NCBI RefSeq assembly: GCF_000235425.2
Contig: NZ_KI912266.1
Span: 7,122,720 to 7,186,719 of the forward strand
Reading direction: 5' to 3'
DNA from: Pseudofrankia saprophytica
GTDB taxonomy: Bacteria > Actinomycetota > Actinomycetes > Frankiales > Frankiaceae
Length of the DNA stretch: 64,000 bases
Shown here: positions 25,674 to 34,821 of the stretch, piece after piece
Numbering within the stretch: the first letter of the stretch is position 1
Layout: the number at the start of each line of letters is the position of its first letter
Notes under the pieces: model-generated
The model's input: only the letters and a program-made list of their open reading frames with translations
Database searches by the model: none
Told to the model about the DNA's origin: nothing
Made by a program: the position numbers and the translations under genes

Positions 25674-25916
25674 AACCAATGCTGGGAGCGGTTCGAGGGA
25701 GGGCCAACGGGTGAGCAGGTCGTCGCGCATCGCCCTGGCGAGCTGCCCCAGTTCCGCCAGCTCGCCGCCGCGGGCGGTCAGCTCGCCGAGGGTTCCAGGA
25801 CGGCCGAGGGTTCCGAGACGGTGAACGAGCCGCTGGCGGGCCGTCGCCGTGCCCCACCGCCAGTCGCGGTCGGGGATCTCGGCCAGGTGGTCGGCGGTCC
25901 ACCCGAGTAGTCCGGA
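25668..25916 (-). pseudogene. 82-codon coding-like frame with no start codon
   Basis: Between an in-frame TGA (25917-25919) and a TAA (25668-25670) lies an uninterrupted frame with strong GC third positions and a globular composition (ADHLAEIPDRDWRWG, ELAELGQLARAMRDDL, ending PLPALVE). There is no ATG or GTG in its first 60 codons, so it is the 3' remnant of a lost gene or needs a frameshift to be read. The family is not recognised. Confidence 0.4.
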
Positions 25917-25987
25917 TCAACCAAAGTCGAGAGAGTGGCGGCCTTCGGCCGATGTGCCGGCGGTGGTGGACGGCCTTTATTGTCCTG

Positions 25988-27214
25988 GTGACGTCGACAC
26001 TGTCCAGACCCACGACTCCCGAGTCGCGCGCCCTTGGGCCCGACCTCGCACGTGGATTCATGCTGCTGTTCATCGCCCTGGCGAACTCGCACTATTTCCT
26101 GCGCGGATCATCGGTGCTCGGCGGTTACCCGCGGGACGGCTCGGGTGCCGACGCGGCTGTCATCTGGCTGATCTCGACCTTCGTCGACGGCCGGGCGTTT
26201 CCGATGTTCGGGCTGCTGTTCGGGTATGGAGCCGCCCAGATCGTGCGCCGGAACGAGGCGCTCGGGCCGCGCTCCGTGCGGCATCTGCTCTGGCGCCGCG
26301 GAGCGGTGCTGGTGACCGTGGGTTTCCTGCACGCGGTGCTGCTCTATGCCGGCGACATCCTGAGCGCATACGGAGTGCTGCTGCTCGTCGGAGCCTGGCT
26401 CGTACGCTGGAAGGACAGCAGGCTGCTGGTGACCGCCTTCCTGTTCTTCCTACTCACCGCGCTGCCGAGCGGCGCGTTCTCGACAATAAGCACCGACCCG
26501 CCAGATGTTTCGATGCTCCCGCCGAATGTCGGCACCATGATCGCCGAGCGGGCGCAGGTGTCCTCCTTCATCGCCCTTCTTGGGCCTGTCGGCTTCGTGT
26601 GCCCGTTCGCGGTCGGACTGTGGGCGGGGCGCCGGCGCATCCTGGAACAGCCGGAGCTGCACCGGACGTTCCTGCTCGTCACGGCGTCGGTCGGGATCGG
26701 CGCCGCCGTGCTCGGCGCGCAACCGATCTCGCTTGTCCTCGCGGGCGCGGAAACGCCCCCCGACCAGCAGTCGCTCGAGTTCCTGGCCGCCCTGCACAGC
26801 GCGACGGGGGTCCTGGGCGGGTTCGGCTACGCCTCGTTGTTGTCACTGGCCGCCGTCCGGCCTCAATTCCCAGAGCGCCCGCGGCCGGTGGTCGACGCGA
26901 TCGCCGCCGTCGGCCAGCGATCGATGACCTGCTACCTGGCACAGTCCGTGGTCTGGACCGTCGCCTTCACTCCCTTCCTGCTCGACCTCTCCGGCACCTT
27001 GTCCGCGACCGCCACCGCAGGCCTCGCCATCACGACATGGCTCCTCACCGTGGTCCTGGCCGACCGGATGCGGCGAGCGGGGCGCCGCGGACCGTTCGAG
27101 GTCCTGATCCGGGCCGTCACCTACCACCAATCGCCGAACCGAAGCCTGCACCGGCAGTCCGATGGCCTTTCCCCGGACAGGGACCGCGTAATGATCACTG
27201 AGGCCGACCGCTAG
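25988..27214 (+). CDS. DUF418-family membrane protein
   Basis: About 408 aa from GTG 25988 (frame open to 25952). Eight or more hydrophobic helices, an opening RALGPDLARGFMLLFIALANS typical of DUF418/DUF1624 proteins, FPMFGLLFGYGAAQI near 80 and the conserved C-terminal part GQRSMTCYLAQSVVW followed by RRAGRRGPFE near 370. Family function is unknown; some members are linked with transport or envelope modification. No operon partner. Confidence 0.8.
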   Translation: MTSTLSRPTTPESRALGPDLARGFMLLFIALANSHYFLRGSSVLGGYPRDGSGADAAVIWLISTFVDGRAFPMFGLLFGYGAAQIVRRNEALGPRSVRHLLWRRGAVLVTVGFLHAVLLYAGDILSAYGVLLLVGAWLVRWKDSRLLVTAFLFFLLTALPSGAFSTISTDPPDVSMLPPNVGTMIAERAQVSSFIALLGPVGFVCPFAVGLWAGRRRILEQPELHRTFLLVTASVGIGAAVLGAQPISLVLAGAETPPDQQSLEFLAALHSATGVLGGFGYASLLSLAAVRPQFPERPRPVVDAIAAVGQRSMTCYLAQSVVWTVAFTPFLLDLSGTLSATATAGLAITTWLLTVVLADRMRRAGRRGPFEVLIRAVTYHQSPNRSLHRQSDGLSPDRDRVMITEADR

Positions 27215-27308
27215 CTCTGGATCGCATCGAGGCGGGCACGCCAGCGCCGTCCTGCCCCCGCCGCTGAGGCGCGCCCGACCGTCACCAGGGAGGTGGACGC
27301 CAGATGGA

Positions 27309-27322
27309 TAAGATATACAATC
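27309..27322. promoter_or_regulatory. TATACA motif upstream of the CoA ligase
   Basis: AAGATATACAATC, 128 bp before the ligase start; shares ATATNCAATC with the livG upstream site. Confidence 0.4.
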
Positions 27323-27449
27323 AGGCGTCACGACCCAGGCGGACGCCGGGGCGGCCAGCCGCCGTCGCCACCACTGACCAGCGATCAACAGCGTTGTGTC
27401 CCTGGTCCACAAGACCCGTCCGCCCGACGACGAGATGCGGGAGAGCCAC

Positions 27450-29084
27450 GTGACCGACGGCGTCTGGGGTAGCGCTCCCCGGCACACCACCACCGCGCTG
27501 CTGCTGGCACGCACCGAGAAGGACCCGGACTCGGAGTACCTCGACGTGAACGGCGCCAAGTTCAGCGCCGCCGAGGTCGCCCAGACGGCCGCGGCCCTCG
27601 GTGCCGCGCTGGTGGGCGAGCTCGGCGTCCGGCCGGGCGACCGGGTCGCGAGCCTGCTGGAGAACTCGCCGGAGGCGATGCTCGTCTGGTGGGCCACCCA
27701 GTGGGCCGGCGGCATCGCGGTGCCGATCAACACCGCCTACAAGGGCGAGTACCTGCGTCACCAGCTGCGTGACTCGGGCGCGACCGTGCTCGTCGTCGCG
27801 GCGGACCTGGCCGACCGGGCCCAGGCCGTCACCGGTGACATCGAAGCGCTGCGCCACGTCGTGGTGACCGGGCCGGATCCGGTCGAGTTCCCCGGGGCCA
27901 CCGCCCACCGCTGGGACGACCTGGCGAGCGCGAACCCGCTCGCCGCCCCGGTCGAGCGCCGGCCGTCGGACCTCGCGACCTTCATCTACACCGGCGGCAC
28001 GACCGGCCCGTCCAAGGGCTGCATGCTCAGCCACAACTACCACGAGGCGCTGGCCACCCAGATCGGCGTCACCTGGGGGCGGACCGCCGACGACGTGCTG
28101 TGGACGCCGCTGCCGCTGTTCCACTACAACGCGCTGACCACCGCCGTTATCGGCGCGTTGGTCTTCGGCGGGCGCTCGGCGATCTACCGGAAGTTCTCGG
28201 TCTCGAACTTCTGGCCGGAGATGAACCGCGCAGGCGCGACCCTGACCTCGACGCTCGGCACGATGGCCTATCTGCTGGCCCACGATGTCGACCGGCCGGA
28301 GATGCCGAAGTCCGGAGCGCCCGAGGCGAACACGTCGCTGCGGATGATGGGCGCGGCCCCGCTGCCGCCCGAGGTCGACGACATCCTGCGCGGCCGGTTC
28401 GGCATCGACACGTTCTCCGGCGCCTACGGCGTCACCGAGGCCAGCCTCATCTCCACCCTGCCCCCAGGCATCCGCAACAAGCCGCGCGCCGCCGGAATGA
28501 TCAACAAGGACTACTTCGACGTCCGGATCTTCGACGACGAGGACAACGAGCTGCCCAGCGGCACCGACGGCGAGATAGTCATCCGCCCGAAGCTCGCGCA
28601 CGTCATGTTCGAGGGCTACTGGGGCCGGCCGGAGGCGACCGTCGAGACCAGCCGGAACTGGTGGTACCACACCGGCGACATCGGCCGGATCGACACCGAC
28701 GACTTCCTCTTCTTCATCGACCGCAAGGCCGACTACCTGCGCCGACGTGGCGAGAACATCTCCAGCTTCGACGTCGAGCGCATCCTGATGGGCCACGGTG
28801 AGCTCGCCGACGTCGCCGTGCACGCCGTCTTCAGCAAGCTCACCGAGGACGACGTGAAGGTCACGGCGACCCGCGCGGCGGGCTCGACGCTCACCGAGGA
28901 GCAGCTCTTCCGCTGGTGCGTGGACGCGCTGCCGTACTTCGCGATCCCCCGCTACATCGAGTTCCGCGACGAGCTGCCCCGCAGCCCCGTGGGCCGCGTC
29001 CTCAAGCGTGACCTGCGCACCCAGGGCGTCACTCCCACCACCTGGGACGCCGAGGCCGCCGGTATCACCTACGAAAAGCGCTGA
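27450..29084 (+). CDS. AMP-forming acyl-CoA synthetase (FadD-type)
   Basis: A 544-aa adenylate-forming ligase from GTG 27450, which has GGGAG 6 bp upstream; ATG 27435 and GTG 27396 are alternatives. P-loop YTGGTTGPSKG near 182-192, FSGAYGVTEAS near 315, YHTGDIGRID near 408-417, RRRGENISS near 435 and the C-terminal lysine in SPVGRVLKRDLR near 520. The N-terminal half resembles carnitine/crotonobetaine-CoA ligases (CaiC-like) more than long-chain FadD. Single rightward gene; the next gene, a GntR/FCD repressor, is convergent with it. Confidence 0.9.
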   Translation: MTDGVWGSAPRHTTTALLLARTEKDPDSEYLDVNGAKFSAAEVAQTAAALGAALVGELGVRPGDRVASLLENSPEAMLVWWATQWAGGIAVPINTAYKGEYLRHQLRDSGATVLVVAADLADRAQAVTGDIEALRHVVVTGPDPVEFPGATAHRWDDLASANPLAAPVERRPSDLATFIYTGGTTGPSKGCMLSHNYHEALATQIGVTWGRTADDVLWTPLPLFHYNALTTAVIGALVFGGRSAIYRKFSVSNFWPEMNRAGATLTSTLGTMAYLLAHDVDRPEMPKSGAPEANTSLRMMGAAPLPPEVDDILRGRFGIDTFSGAYGVTEASLISTLPPGIRNKPRAAGMINKDYFDVRIFDDEDNELPSGTDGEIVIRPKLAHVMFEGYWGRPEATVETSRNWWYHTGDIGRIDTDDFLFFIDRKADYLRRRGENISSFDVERILMGHGELADVAVHAVFSKLTEDDVKVTATRAAGSTLTEEQLFRWCVDALPYFAIPRYIEFRDELPRSPVGRVLKRDLRTQGVTPTTWDAEAAGITYEKR

Positions 29085-29098
29085 CCCACCGCTCGGGC

Positions 29099-29130
29099 GG
29101 AGTTCTCCATCCCAGGGAACCGAGAATTCC
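29099..29130 (+). terminator. hairpin after the CoA ligase
   Basis: GGAGTTCTC / GAGAATTCC arms (one mismatch) about 15 bp after the stop codon. Confidence 0.4.
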
Positions 29131-29315
29131 ACCCCAACCTGGCGGTTATCGGGCCGCCCGCTCCACACGCCCCGCCAACCTGGGCATACAACGCTCAGTA
29201 GTCAGCTGTGCGCGGCTGAACGGGCCGCTGACGGCCCGAAAATCCTCACCAGGGTGACGGGCTGGACCCACGACGACCGCCCTGGTCGCCCCACGCGCCC
29301 CGCGCGCATCGGATC

Positions 29316-29419
29316 GTGTCAGATGAGAGCGCCAATAGGCACCGCCATCTGACACAGCTCGCCGCCTGGGATTCTTTTCGTGTCAGTTGGGGGTGTGTAT
29401 AGGCACCAGGATCTGACAC
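29316..29419. repeat. twin 40-nt palindromic repeat, locus 1
   Basis: Two 40-nt units (29316-29355 and 29380-29419), each beginning GTGTCAG and ending ATCTGACAC, separated by 24 bp. The first has perfect 10-bp arms (GTGTCAGATG / CATCTGACAC); both share ATAGGCACC in the middle. The same 40-24-40 layout recurs at 55129-55232. It lies just past the 3' end of the GntR gene. Confidence 0.85.
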
Positions 29420-29433
29420 GATTCAGCGCCGGG

Positions 29434-30129
29434 TCAGTCCTCGGGGGTCCAGAGGATGTTGCGGGACTTGAGGAGGTCGACGACGAGGTCGCCGTGGCCG
29501 CGCAGCATCTTGACGAAATCCGCGGAGGCGCGCTGGCCGTTGCGGGCCTTGATGGCACGGTTGACCGCGGCGATGCCGCGTTTCTGTGGCTGGATCGTGC
29601 CGGGAACGAGGGCGAAGAAGTTGCCCGGAATGACGCCCGTCATCAGCCGGCCGAACGACGACAGCCGCGGCGACTGCGCCATCGCGAAGATCTGCCGGAG
29701 GTAGGCCTCGTTGGCGTGCAGGACGTCGTCGGGGTCCTCCGCGTCGCGCAGCGCGCGCTCGGCCGTGGACAGCGCCTCGATGCCGTCGTCGTCGCCGCGC
29801 TCGGTGGCCCGCTCGGAGGCCAGGCCGTAGAGCTGGCCGAGCAGGGCGTAGTGGTCGCGCACCGAGTTCAGGTCCAGGCCGTGGACGAACGCGCCGCGGT
29901 GGGGCTCGATCGAGATCCAGCCCTCGCTCTCCAGCGCGATCATCGCCTCACGCACGGGAATGCGGCTGACGCCCAGCTCCTCGGCGATCTCGTCCTGGCG
30001 GACGTGGTCGCCCTGGCGCAGGGTGCCGGCGAAGATCAGGCCCCGGATGTGGTCGGCGACCTGGCTTCCGCTGCTCCTGCGGTCGACGACGGAGCGCTTG
30101 CCCGGTGCGTGGTGCGCAAGCGGGCTCAC
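29434..30129 (-). CDS. GntR-family regulator with FCD ligand domain
   Basis: A 231-aa FadR/VanR-type transcription factor. The winged HTH is at about 20-85 (QVADHIRGLIFAGTLRQGD, then VSRIPVREAMIALESEGW), followed by the all-helical FCD domain from about 95 with metal/ligand-binding His/Asp candidates (HANEAYL, RGHGDLV). Such proteins release DNA when bound to an acid or acyl-CoA. It probably controls nearby ligase/liv genes; a GTATAC lies at 30448, upstream of its own start. The start is GTG 30129. Confidence 0.9.
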   Translation of the reverse strand: MSPLAHHAPGKRSVVDRRSSGSQVADHIRGLIFAGTLRQGDHVRQDEIAEELGVSRIPVREAMIALESEGWISIEPHRGAFVHGLDLNSVRDHYALLGQLYGLASERATERGDDDGIEALSTAERALRDAEDPDDVLHANEAYLRQIFAMAQSPRLSSFGRLMTGVIPGNFFALVPGTIQPQKRGIAAVNRAIKARNGQRASADFVKMLRGHGDLVVDLLKSRNILWTPED

Positions 30130-30638
30130 CGCGGTCGCCGTCCGGCGGTTGGGAGGAATGGCCGGCTCCTTCAGCTCATGTCCAGGGTGCCGAGTTGCTG
30201 GCTCCTTCGACTGGGTCGAGCGAAACGCCTACCCATCAGTCCGCACGCGGACCAGTGGATACCCCCACAACCGCGAGAGCGCGTCGAGGGGTCCGGGAGT
30301 CTGGGTCCCCGCCGTGCCCTCGATGGCCTCGACAGGGCCTTTCTCCACGAAAGGCAAGCGGGCCGGTCCGCAAGCCGGCCGAGACCGACACACAGCTGAC
30401 CCACCGCGTTCCCACGCGGGCAGCGGACCGCGGAGAACTTGCAGGAAGTATACGACTGGGTCGTGGCGGTGCCGTCGCTCTGGGCGTTCGGCCGGACATC
30501 GCGTCCGTCACTTTTGTCCCATCGGTACCACCCTTACCGTCATATCCGGCCGTGCCGTGCCGTGCCGCGCCGTCCGGCCGTACCGCGCCGCCGGGGCGGC
30601 CCAAGCCCTCAGGGCCACCCAAGCCCTGAGGGTGGCCC
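30130..30638. other. intergenic region without a supported gene
   Basis: 509 bp. Frames here are Arg/Pro-rich and non-coding in character. It contains a GTATAC site at 30448-30453, GTGCC-type short tandem repeats near 30550-30575, and the liv terminator at its right end. Confidence 0.45.
30612..30638 (-). terminator. terminator hairpin of the liv transporter gene
   Basis: Perfect 9-bp arms GGGCCACCC / GGGTGGCCC with a 9-nt loop, touching the stop codon of the fused transporter. Confidence 0.65.
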
Positions 30639-33422
30639 TCATGGTGCGATGTCGGCGGGTCGGGCGCCGGCCGCCGCCGTCTCGGCCGTCTCGGCCGTCT
30701 CGGGAACGATGCCCAGGTAGGCGGTGGCCAGGCGCTCGGCGTCGACCTCGGCCGCGGGGCCTGTCCAGGTGATGTGGCCGACGGTCAGGAACGCGACCCG
30801 GTCGGCGATGGCCAGCGCGTCGCGGGTCTTCTCCTCGGCGATCAGCAGCGCGGTGCCCTGGCTCTGCAGCTGCCGCAGTGCATTGAAGATCTGCTCGATG
30901 ATGAGCGGCGCGAGGCCGAGCGATGGCTCGTCGGCGACGAGCAGCTTCGGCGGACGCACCAGCGCCGGCGCGAGCGTGAGCATCTGCTGCTCACCACCGG
31001 ACATGGTGCCCGCCGCCTGGTTGCGCCGCTCCTTGAGCACCGGGAAGGCCGCATATGCGGCCTCCCGCTCCTCGGCCGCGCGCAGCCACAGCGTCAGGTT
31101 CTCCTCGACCGTCAGGTCGGGGAAGATGCCGCGGCCCTCGGGCGCGAGGTACACGCTGTCGCGCTCGCGCCGCCGTGCCGGCACCCCGGTGACGTCCTGG
31201 CCTGCGAGCCACAGCTCGCCCGCGCGGGCGGGGACCAGGCCGCCGACGACCGAGCACAGCGTCGTCTTGCCGGCGCCATTGCTGCCCAGCAGCGCGACCG
31301 CCTCGCCGGGACCGACGGTCAGGTCGATGCCGTGCAGGACCTCGATCTCGTCGTATCCGGCCTTCAGACCGGCGATCCGCAGCACCGGCTCTGCCGCCGG
31401 CGCCCCGCCACCGTCCGCGGCCGCGGCCGCGCCGGCGACCGGAGACGTCGTGGCGACCCGCGGCGCCACCGTGCCGAGCGAGCCCGCCCCGGCCTGCCGC
31501 TGCCTGGCGGCCTTGCGCGCGGCCCGCTCGCGCATCGCCCGCGAACCGGCGGACAGGCCGCCCTCCGGGTCGCGCGCGAGGCCGATCGCGCCGAGACCGA
31601 ACAGCATCTGCATGAAGTAGCTCGACGCCGGGACGCCCTCGAGCGCCTGCGGGGCGAGCACCATGACCAGGCCCGCCAGCACCGCGCCGGCCGGCCGGCG
31701 GATGGAAAGGGTGACCGTGGTGGCCAGCCAGACCAGGCCCAGCAGGACGTCGTAGTCGGTGTTGGTGACCCGGCCGCGGCTCGCCGCCAGCATGACGCCA
31801 CCGAAGCCGGCGATGCCCGCGGAGATCACGAACACCAGCAGCTTCATCCGGTCGACGGCGATGCCGCTGGTGCGCGCGCCAGCCTCGCTGGACCGGACCG
31901 CGAGCATGGCGCGCCCGGTGCTGGAGGAGCGCAGCGCGTGCACGACCCACACGCCGAGGCCGACCAGCACCAGCATGAGCAGCACCAGCCAGCGCGGGTT
32001 GGTCAGGTCGATCCCGCCGATGTGCCCCGGGTTGACCGGCCAGCCGCCGGAGCCGTTGGAGATGCTCCGGATCTGGAAGAGCAGGTTCTGCCCGACGTAG
32101 GCGAGCGCCAGCGTCGACAGCGCCAGCGGCAGGCCGCCGAGCCGGCGGGTGGGCAGCGCGACGATCAGACCGACGACCGCCGAGACCAGCGTGCCGGCGA
32201 TCAGCGCGGGCAGGAACGGCACGCCGGCGTCGAGCATGATGCCCGCGGTGAAGGCTCCGGTAAGCACGAAGGCCGCCTGGGCGAGGCTCACCATGCCGCC
32301 GATGCCGGTGACGACCGTGAAGGACAGCAGCACGATCGACGTCGCCAGGCCTTGGGCGAGCAGGCCGGCCCAGAAGTCGGTCGCGCCAAAGCCGGTGTAG
32401 GCCAGCAGGCCGATGGTGCCGATTCCCCAGAGGATGCGCCGCTGCCACGGTGATCCGTGCTCCCGCAGCGCGTCGGCCGGCGGTTTCTCCTCCTGCGTCG
32501 TGCCGGCGCTGCGGCCGCGCTCCGCGCCGAAGTAGATCAGCAGACCGAACAGGATGATGAACGGCACCGCGGTGCGGAACCCGGTGATGTCGAGGTCGAC
32601 GTAGCCGTCGACCAGGTTCTGCGCCACGCCGAGCAGCAGGCCACCGAGCATCGCGATCGGGATCGAGGCCATCCGGCCGAGGACCACGGCCGGGATCGAG
32701 ATGAACAGCAGCGTGTTGTAGCTGAACGAGCTCAGGCCGAACATCGGCGCGAGCAGCACGCCCACCAGGCCCGCGAGCCCACACGAGGTGATCCAGGAGA
32801 CGGCGGACGCACGGTCCGGGTCGACACCGCGCAGCGCGGCGAGGTTCGGCCGGCTGACCGAGGCGCGCATCTCCAGGCCGATACGGGTGTGGCGGACCAG
32901 GTAGTAGAGCAGCCCCGCCGAGAAGATCGCCGCGCCAAGCATCGCCAGCTGGTCGCTGTCGATGACCAGGCCGTCGCCGATGACGTGGATCTTCTTCGGG
33001 CTCGGGCCGAGGCCGGGGATCCGGTAGACGTCCTCGATCGCGGGCAGATCCCAGTGCGCCTTGTCCTTCAGCAACGCCACGATCCACAGCCCGAGCGAGG
33101 GCAGGGCGATCAGCAGGCCGAGCGAGGCCACCATGCGGGCGGCGATCGACGCCTCCCGCAGCGGGTTGAACAGCACCCGGTGCAGCAGCCAGCCCAGCAG
33201 GGGTGCGAATATGCCGATACAGATGATCGCGCTCGGCACGATCGGCAGGCCCTGGCCGGTGTTCAACTGGAAGAACAGGTAGGCGGTCGAGAACGCGACG
33301 CCACCCTGGCCGAAGTTGAAGACACCGGACGTCTGATAGCTCAGCGTCAGACCGGACGCGAGGATCGCGTATAACGCGCCGGTGACCAGCCCCGAGACCA
33401 CCAGGTTGAAGAACTCGGTCAC
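30639..33422 (-). CDS. livH-livM-livF: fused branched-chain-type ABC transporter: LivH + LivM permeases + LivF ATPase
   Basis: One 927-aa polypeptide holds three normally separate subunits of a HAAT-type importer. Residues about 1-295 are LivH-like (ALYAILASGLTLSY, FNFGQGG), about 320-640 LivM-like (GGMVSLAQAAFVLTGAF, RSSEAGARTSGI), joined by an Ala/Gly-rich linker (about 645-685) to a LivF-like ATPase with Walker A GSNGAGKTT (about 712), signature MSGGEQQM (about 809) and Walker B LLVADEPS (about 827). No stop or frame change separates the parts. GTG 33422 has AAGGAGG 6 bp upstream. The partner ATPase LivG is the next gene upstream; no binding-protein gene is adjacent, but two occur further on. 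Confidence 0.92.
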   Translation of the reverse strand: MTEFFNLVVSGLVTGALYAILASGLTLSYQTSGVFNFGQGGVAFSTAYLFFQLNTGQGLPIVPSAIICIGIFAPLLGWLLHRVLFNPLREASIAARMVASLGLLIALPSLGLWIVALLKDKAHWDLPAIEDVYRIPGLGPSPKKIHVIGDGLVIDSDQLAMLGAAIFSAGLLYYLVRHTRIGLEMRASVSRPNLAALRGVDPDRASAVSWITSCGLAGLVGVLLAPMFGLSSFSYNTLLFISIPAVVLGRMASIPIAMLGGLLLGVAQNLVDGYVDLDITGFRTAVPFIILFGLLIYFGAERGRSAGTTQEEKPPADALREHGSPWQRRILWGIGTIGLLAYTGFGATDFWAGLLAQGLATSIVLLSFTVVTGIGGMVSLAQAAFVLTGAFTAGIMLDAGVPFLPALIAGTLVSAVVGLIVALPTRRLGGLPLALSTLALAYVGQNLLFQIRSISNGSGGWPVNPGHIGGIDLTNPRWLVLLMLVLVGLGVWVVHALRSSSTGRAMLAVRSSEAGARTSGIAVDRMKLLVFVISAGIAGFGGVMLAASRGRVTNTDYDVLLGLVWLATTVTLSIRRPAGAVLAGLVMVLAPQALEGVPASSYFMQMLFGLGAIGLARDPEGGLSAGSRAMRERAARKAARQRQAGAGSLGTVAPRVATTSPVAGAAAAADGGGAPAAEPVLRIAGLKAGYDEIEVLHGIDLTVGPGEAVALLGSNGAGKTTLCSVVGGLVPARAGELWLAGQDVTGVPARRRERDSVYLAPEGRGIFPDLTVEENLTLWLRAAEEREAAYAAFPVLKERRNQAAGTMSGGEQQMLTLAPALVRPPKLLVADEPSLGLAPLIIEQIFNALRQLQSQGTALLIAEEKTRDALAIADRVAFLTVGHITWTGPAAEVDAERLATAYLGIVPETAETAETAAAGARPADIAP

Positions 33423-33749
33423 GAAACCCTCCTTATGGCGTCCGCGCATGAGGCCGCGCGGACGCGGCGTCCGGAAACCCGGTACCGGCGGGCGGGCAAC
33501 CGCCGTGACCGGGGTGGAGCTGCACTGCCGCGCCGCTACCGACGTGCCGCTGGTTCTGTGTCACTGGTTCCGTGCCATTGCCGACTTGCCGACTCGCTGC
33601 CTTGCCGACTTGCTACCTTGCCGACTCGCTGCCTTGCCGCTGGTGACTGTTGCTTCCTCTGTTGCTTACTTCCGGACGAGACCACCGGGGGCGGAATCGG
33701 ACGTCACGTCGTCCGCGTCACCATTCCGCCGTGGCCGACGGCGCCGGCG
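33423..33749. other. intergenic region with short direct repeats
   Basis: 327 bp between livG and the fused transporter on the same strand. No gene; about 33580-33640 is made of imperfect direct repeats of GCCGACTTGC / GCCGACTCGCTGCCTT. Confidence 0.5.
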
Positions 33750-34628
33750 CTAGCCGAGGTAGGCGTCGCGGACCGCCTCGTCGGCCTGGATCTGCGCCGG
33801 CGTCCCCTCCGCCAGCACCGAACCGAGGTTGAGCACGGCGATCCGGTCACACATCCGCATGACGAAACCGGCGTCGTGCTCCACGAGCAGGACCGCGGTG
33901 CCCTGACCGCGCAGCGACTGGACCAGGTCACCGAAGCGCTCGGACTCGGTGTGGTCGAGCCCGGAAGTCGGCTCGTCGAGCAGCAGGAGCTTCGGGGTAT
34001 CGATGATCGCCCTGGCCAGCTCGACGAGGCGTTGAAGTCCGAGCGGCAGCGAACCGGCGGCGACCCGGCGGCTGTCGGCCAGGCCGCACCACTCGAGCAC
34101 CTCGTCCACCTGCTCACGGCGGGCCTTCTCCAGCGAGCGTCGCTTCGGCCAGGCGACCAGGTCGGCGAGCACGCCGCCACCACCGCCGCGCCACTCCAGC
34201 GCCGCGAGCACGTTGTCCTCGACGGACAGCCAGCTGAACACCTGGGCCCGCTGGAAGGTGCGGCGCATCCCGAGGCGCGAGCGGCCGGTGGAGGTCAGCC
34301 TCGTGATGTCCTGGCCACCGAACTCGACCTTGCCGGTCGTCGGCGCGGTGATGCCGGAGATGACGTCGAACAGCGTGGTCTTGCCCGCACCGTTCGGGCC
34401 GATCAGCCCGCGCACCATTCCCGGCTCGACGTCCAGCGAGACGTCGGTGAGCGCCTGGACACCGCCGAACCGCTTACTGATGCCGGTCAGGCGCAGCAGT
34501 GGCTCGACGACGGCCGTCGCGGCCGCTCCGGCCGGTGACGGCCGTGGCGTCGGTGTCGCGGCCGTCATCGACTCGGTACCGCCCAACGACTCGATACCGC
34601 CCAACGACTCAGTACCGTCAGACGACAT
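33750..34628 (-). CDS. livG: ABC transporter ATP-binding protein LivG
   Basis: A 292-aa ATPase of the branched-chain amino-acid importer family. Walker A GPNGAGKTT near 75-83, the family-specific MRRTFQRAQVF Q-loop region near 122, signature-like LPLGLQRLVE near 200 (the ABC signature is degenerate: LG in place of SGG), Walker B LLLLDEPTSGLD near 220 and the H-switch in LLVEHD near 253. ATG 34628 follows GGGAGG by 5 bp. The first 20 residues hold a repeat (ESLGGIESLGGTES, 18-bp units). Together with the fused LivHMF it forms the membrane part of one importer. Confidence 0.92.
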   Translation of the reverse strand: MSSDGTESLGGIESLGGTESMTAATPTPRPSPAGAAATAVVEPLLRLTGISKRFGGVQALTDVSLDVEPGMVRGLIGPNGAGKTTLFDVISGITAPTTGKVEFGGQDITRLTSTGRSRLGMRRTFQRAQVFSWLSVEDNVLAALEWRGGGGGVLADLVAWPKRRSLEKARREQVDEVLEWCGLADSRRVAAGSLPLGLQRLVELARAIIDTPKLLLLDEPTSGLDHTESERFGDLVQSLRGQGTAVLLVEHDAGFVMRMCDRIAVLNLGSVLAEGTPAQIQADEAVRDAYLG

Positions 34629-34668
34629 GGAGCCTCCCGGTGCAGCCATACGGCAGGTGAGAGTGGAT

Positions 34669-34682
34669 ACGATATGCAATCT
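34669..34682. promoter_or_regulatory. TATGCA motif upstream of livG
   Basis: CGATATGCAATCT, 41 bp before the livG start; nearly identical core to the site before the ligase at 27450. Confidence 0.4.
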
Positions 34683-34821
34683 GACCCGGATGTAACAAGG
34701 GTCACGTCCGGCTCGGCTCCCGGCGCCGCCACCAGCGGCGGTGACCAGCACGAACGGCGCCCGCGCACGCTAGACCCCCGCGCACCGGGCCAGCGCGCGC
34801 CGGACGAAGGGGCCGGCGGCA

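Larger units (their letters stand above)
25447..25987. other. intergenic region with an AT-rich motif and a gene remnant
   Basis: 541 bp between divergent genes. It contains the AT-rich motif at 25658-25673 and, on the minus strand, an 82-codon coding-like frame without a start (listed separately). Confidence 0.5.

Noticed and set aside
27321-29168. 615-codon frame antisense to the FadD-type ligase
   Set aside because: Mirrors the ligase exactly and has no domain pattern; typical of high-GC antisense frames.
29146-29558. Small frames across the 40-nt twin repeats
   Set aside because: They only read through the palindromes; no start signal or codon bias.
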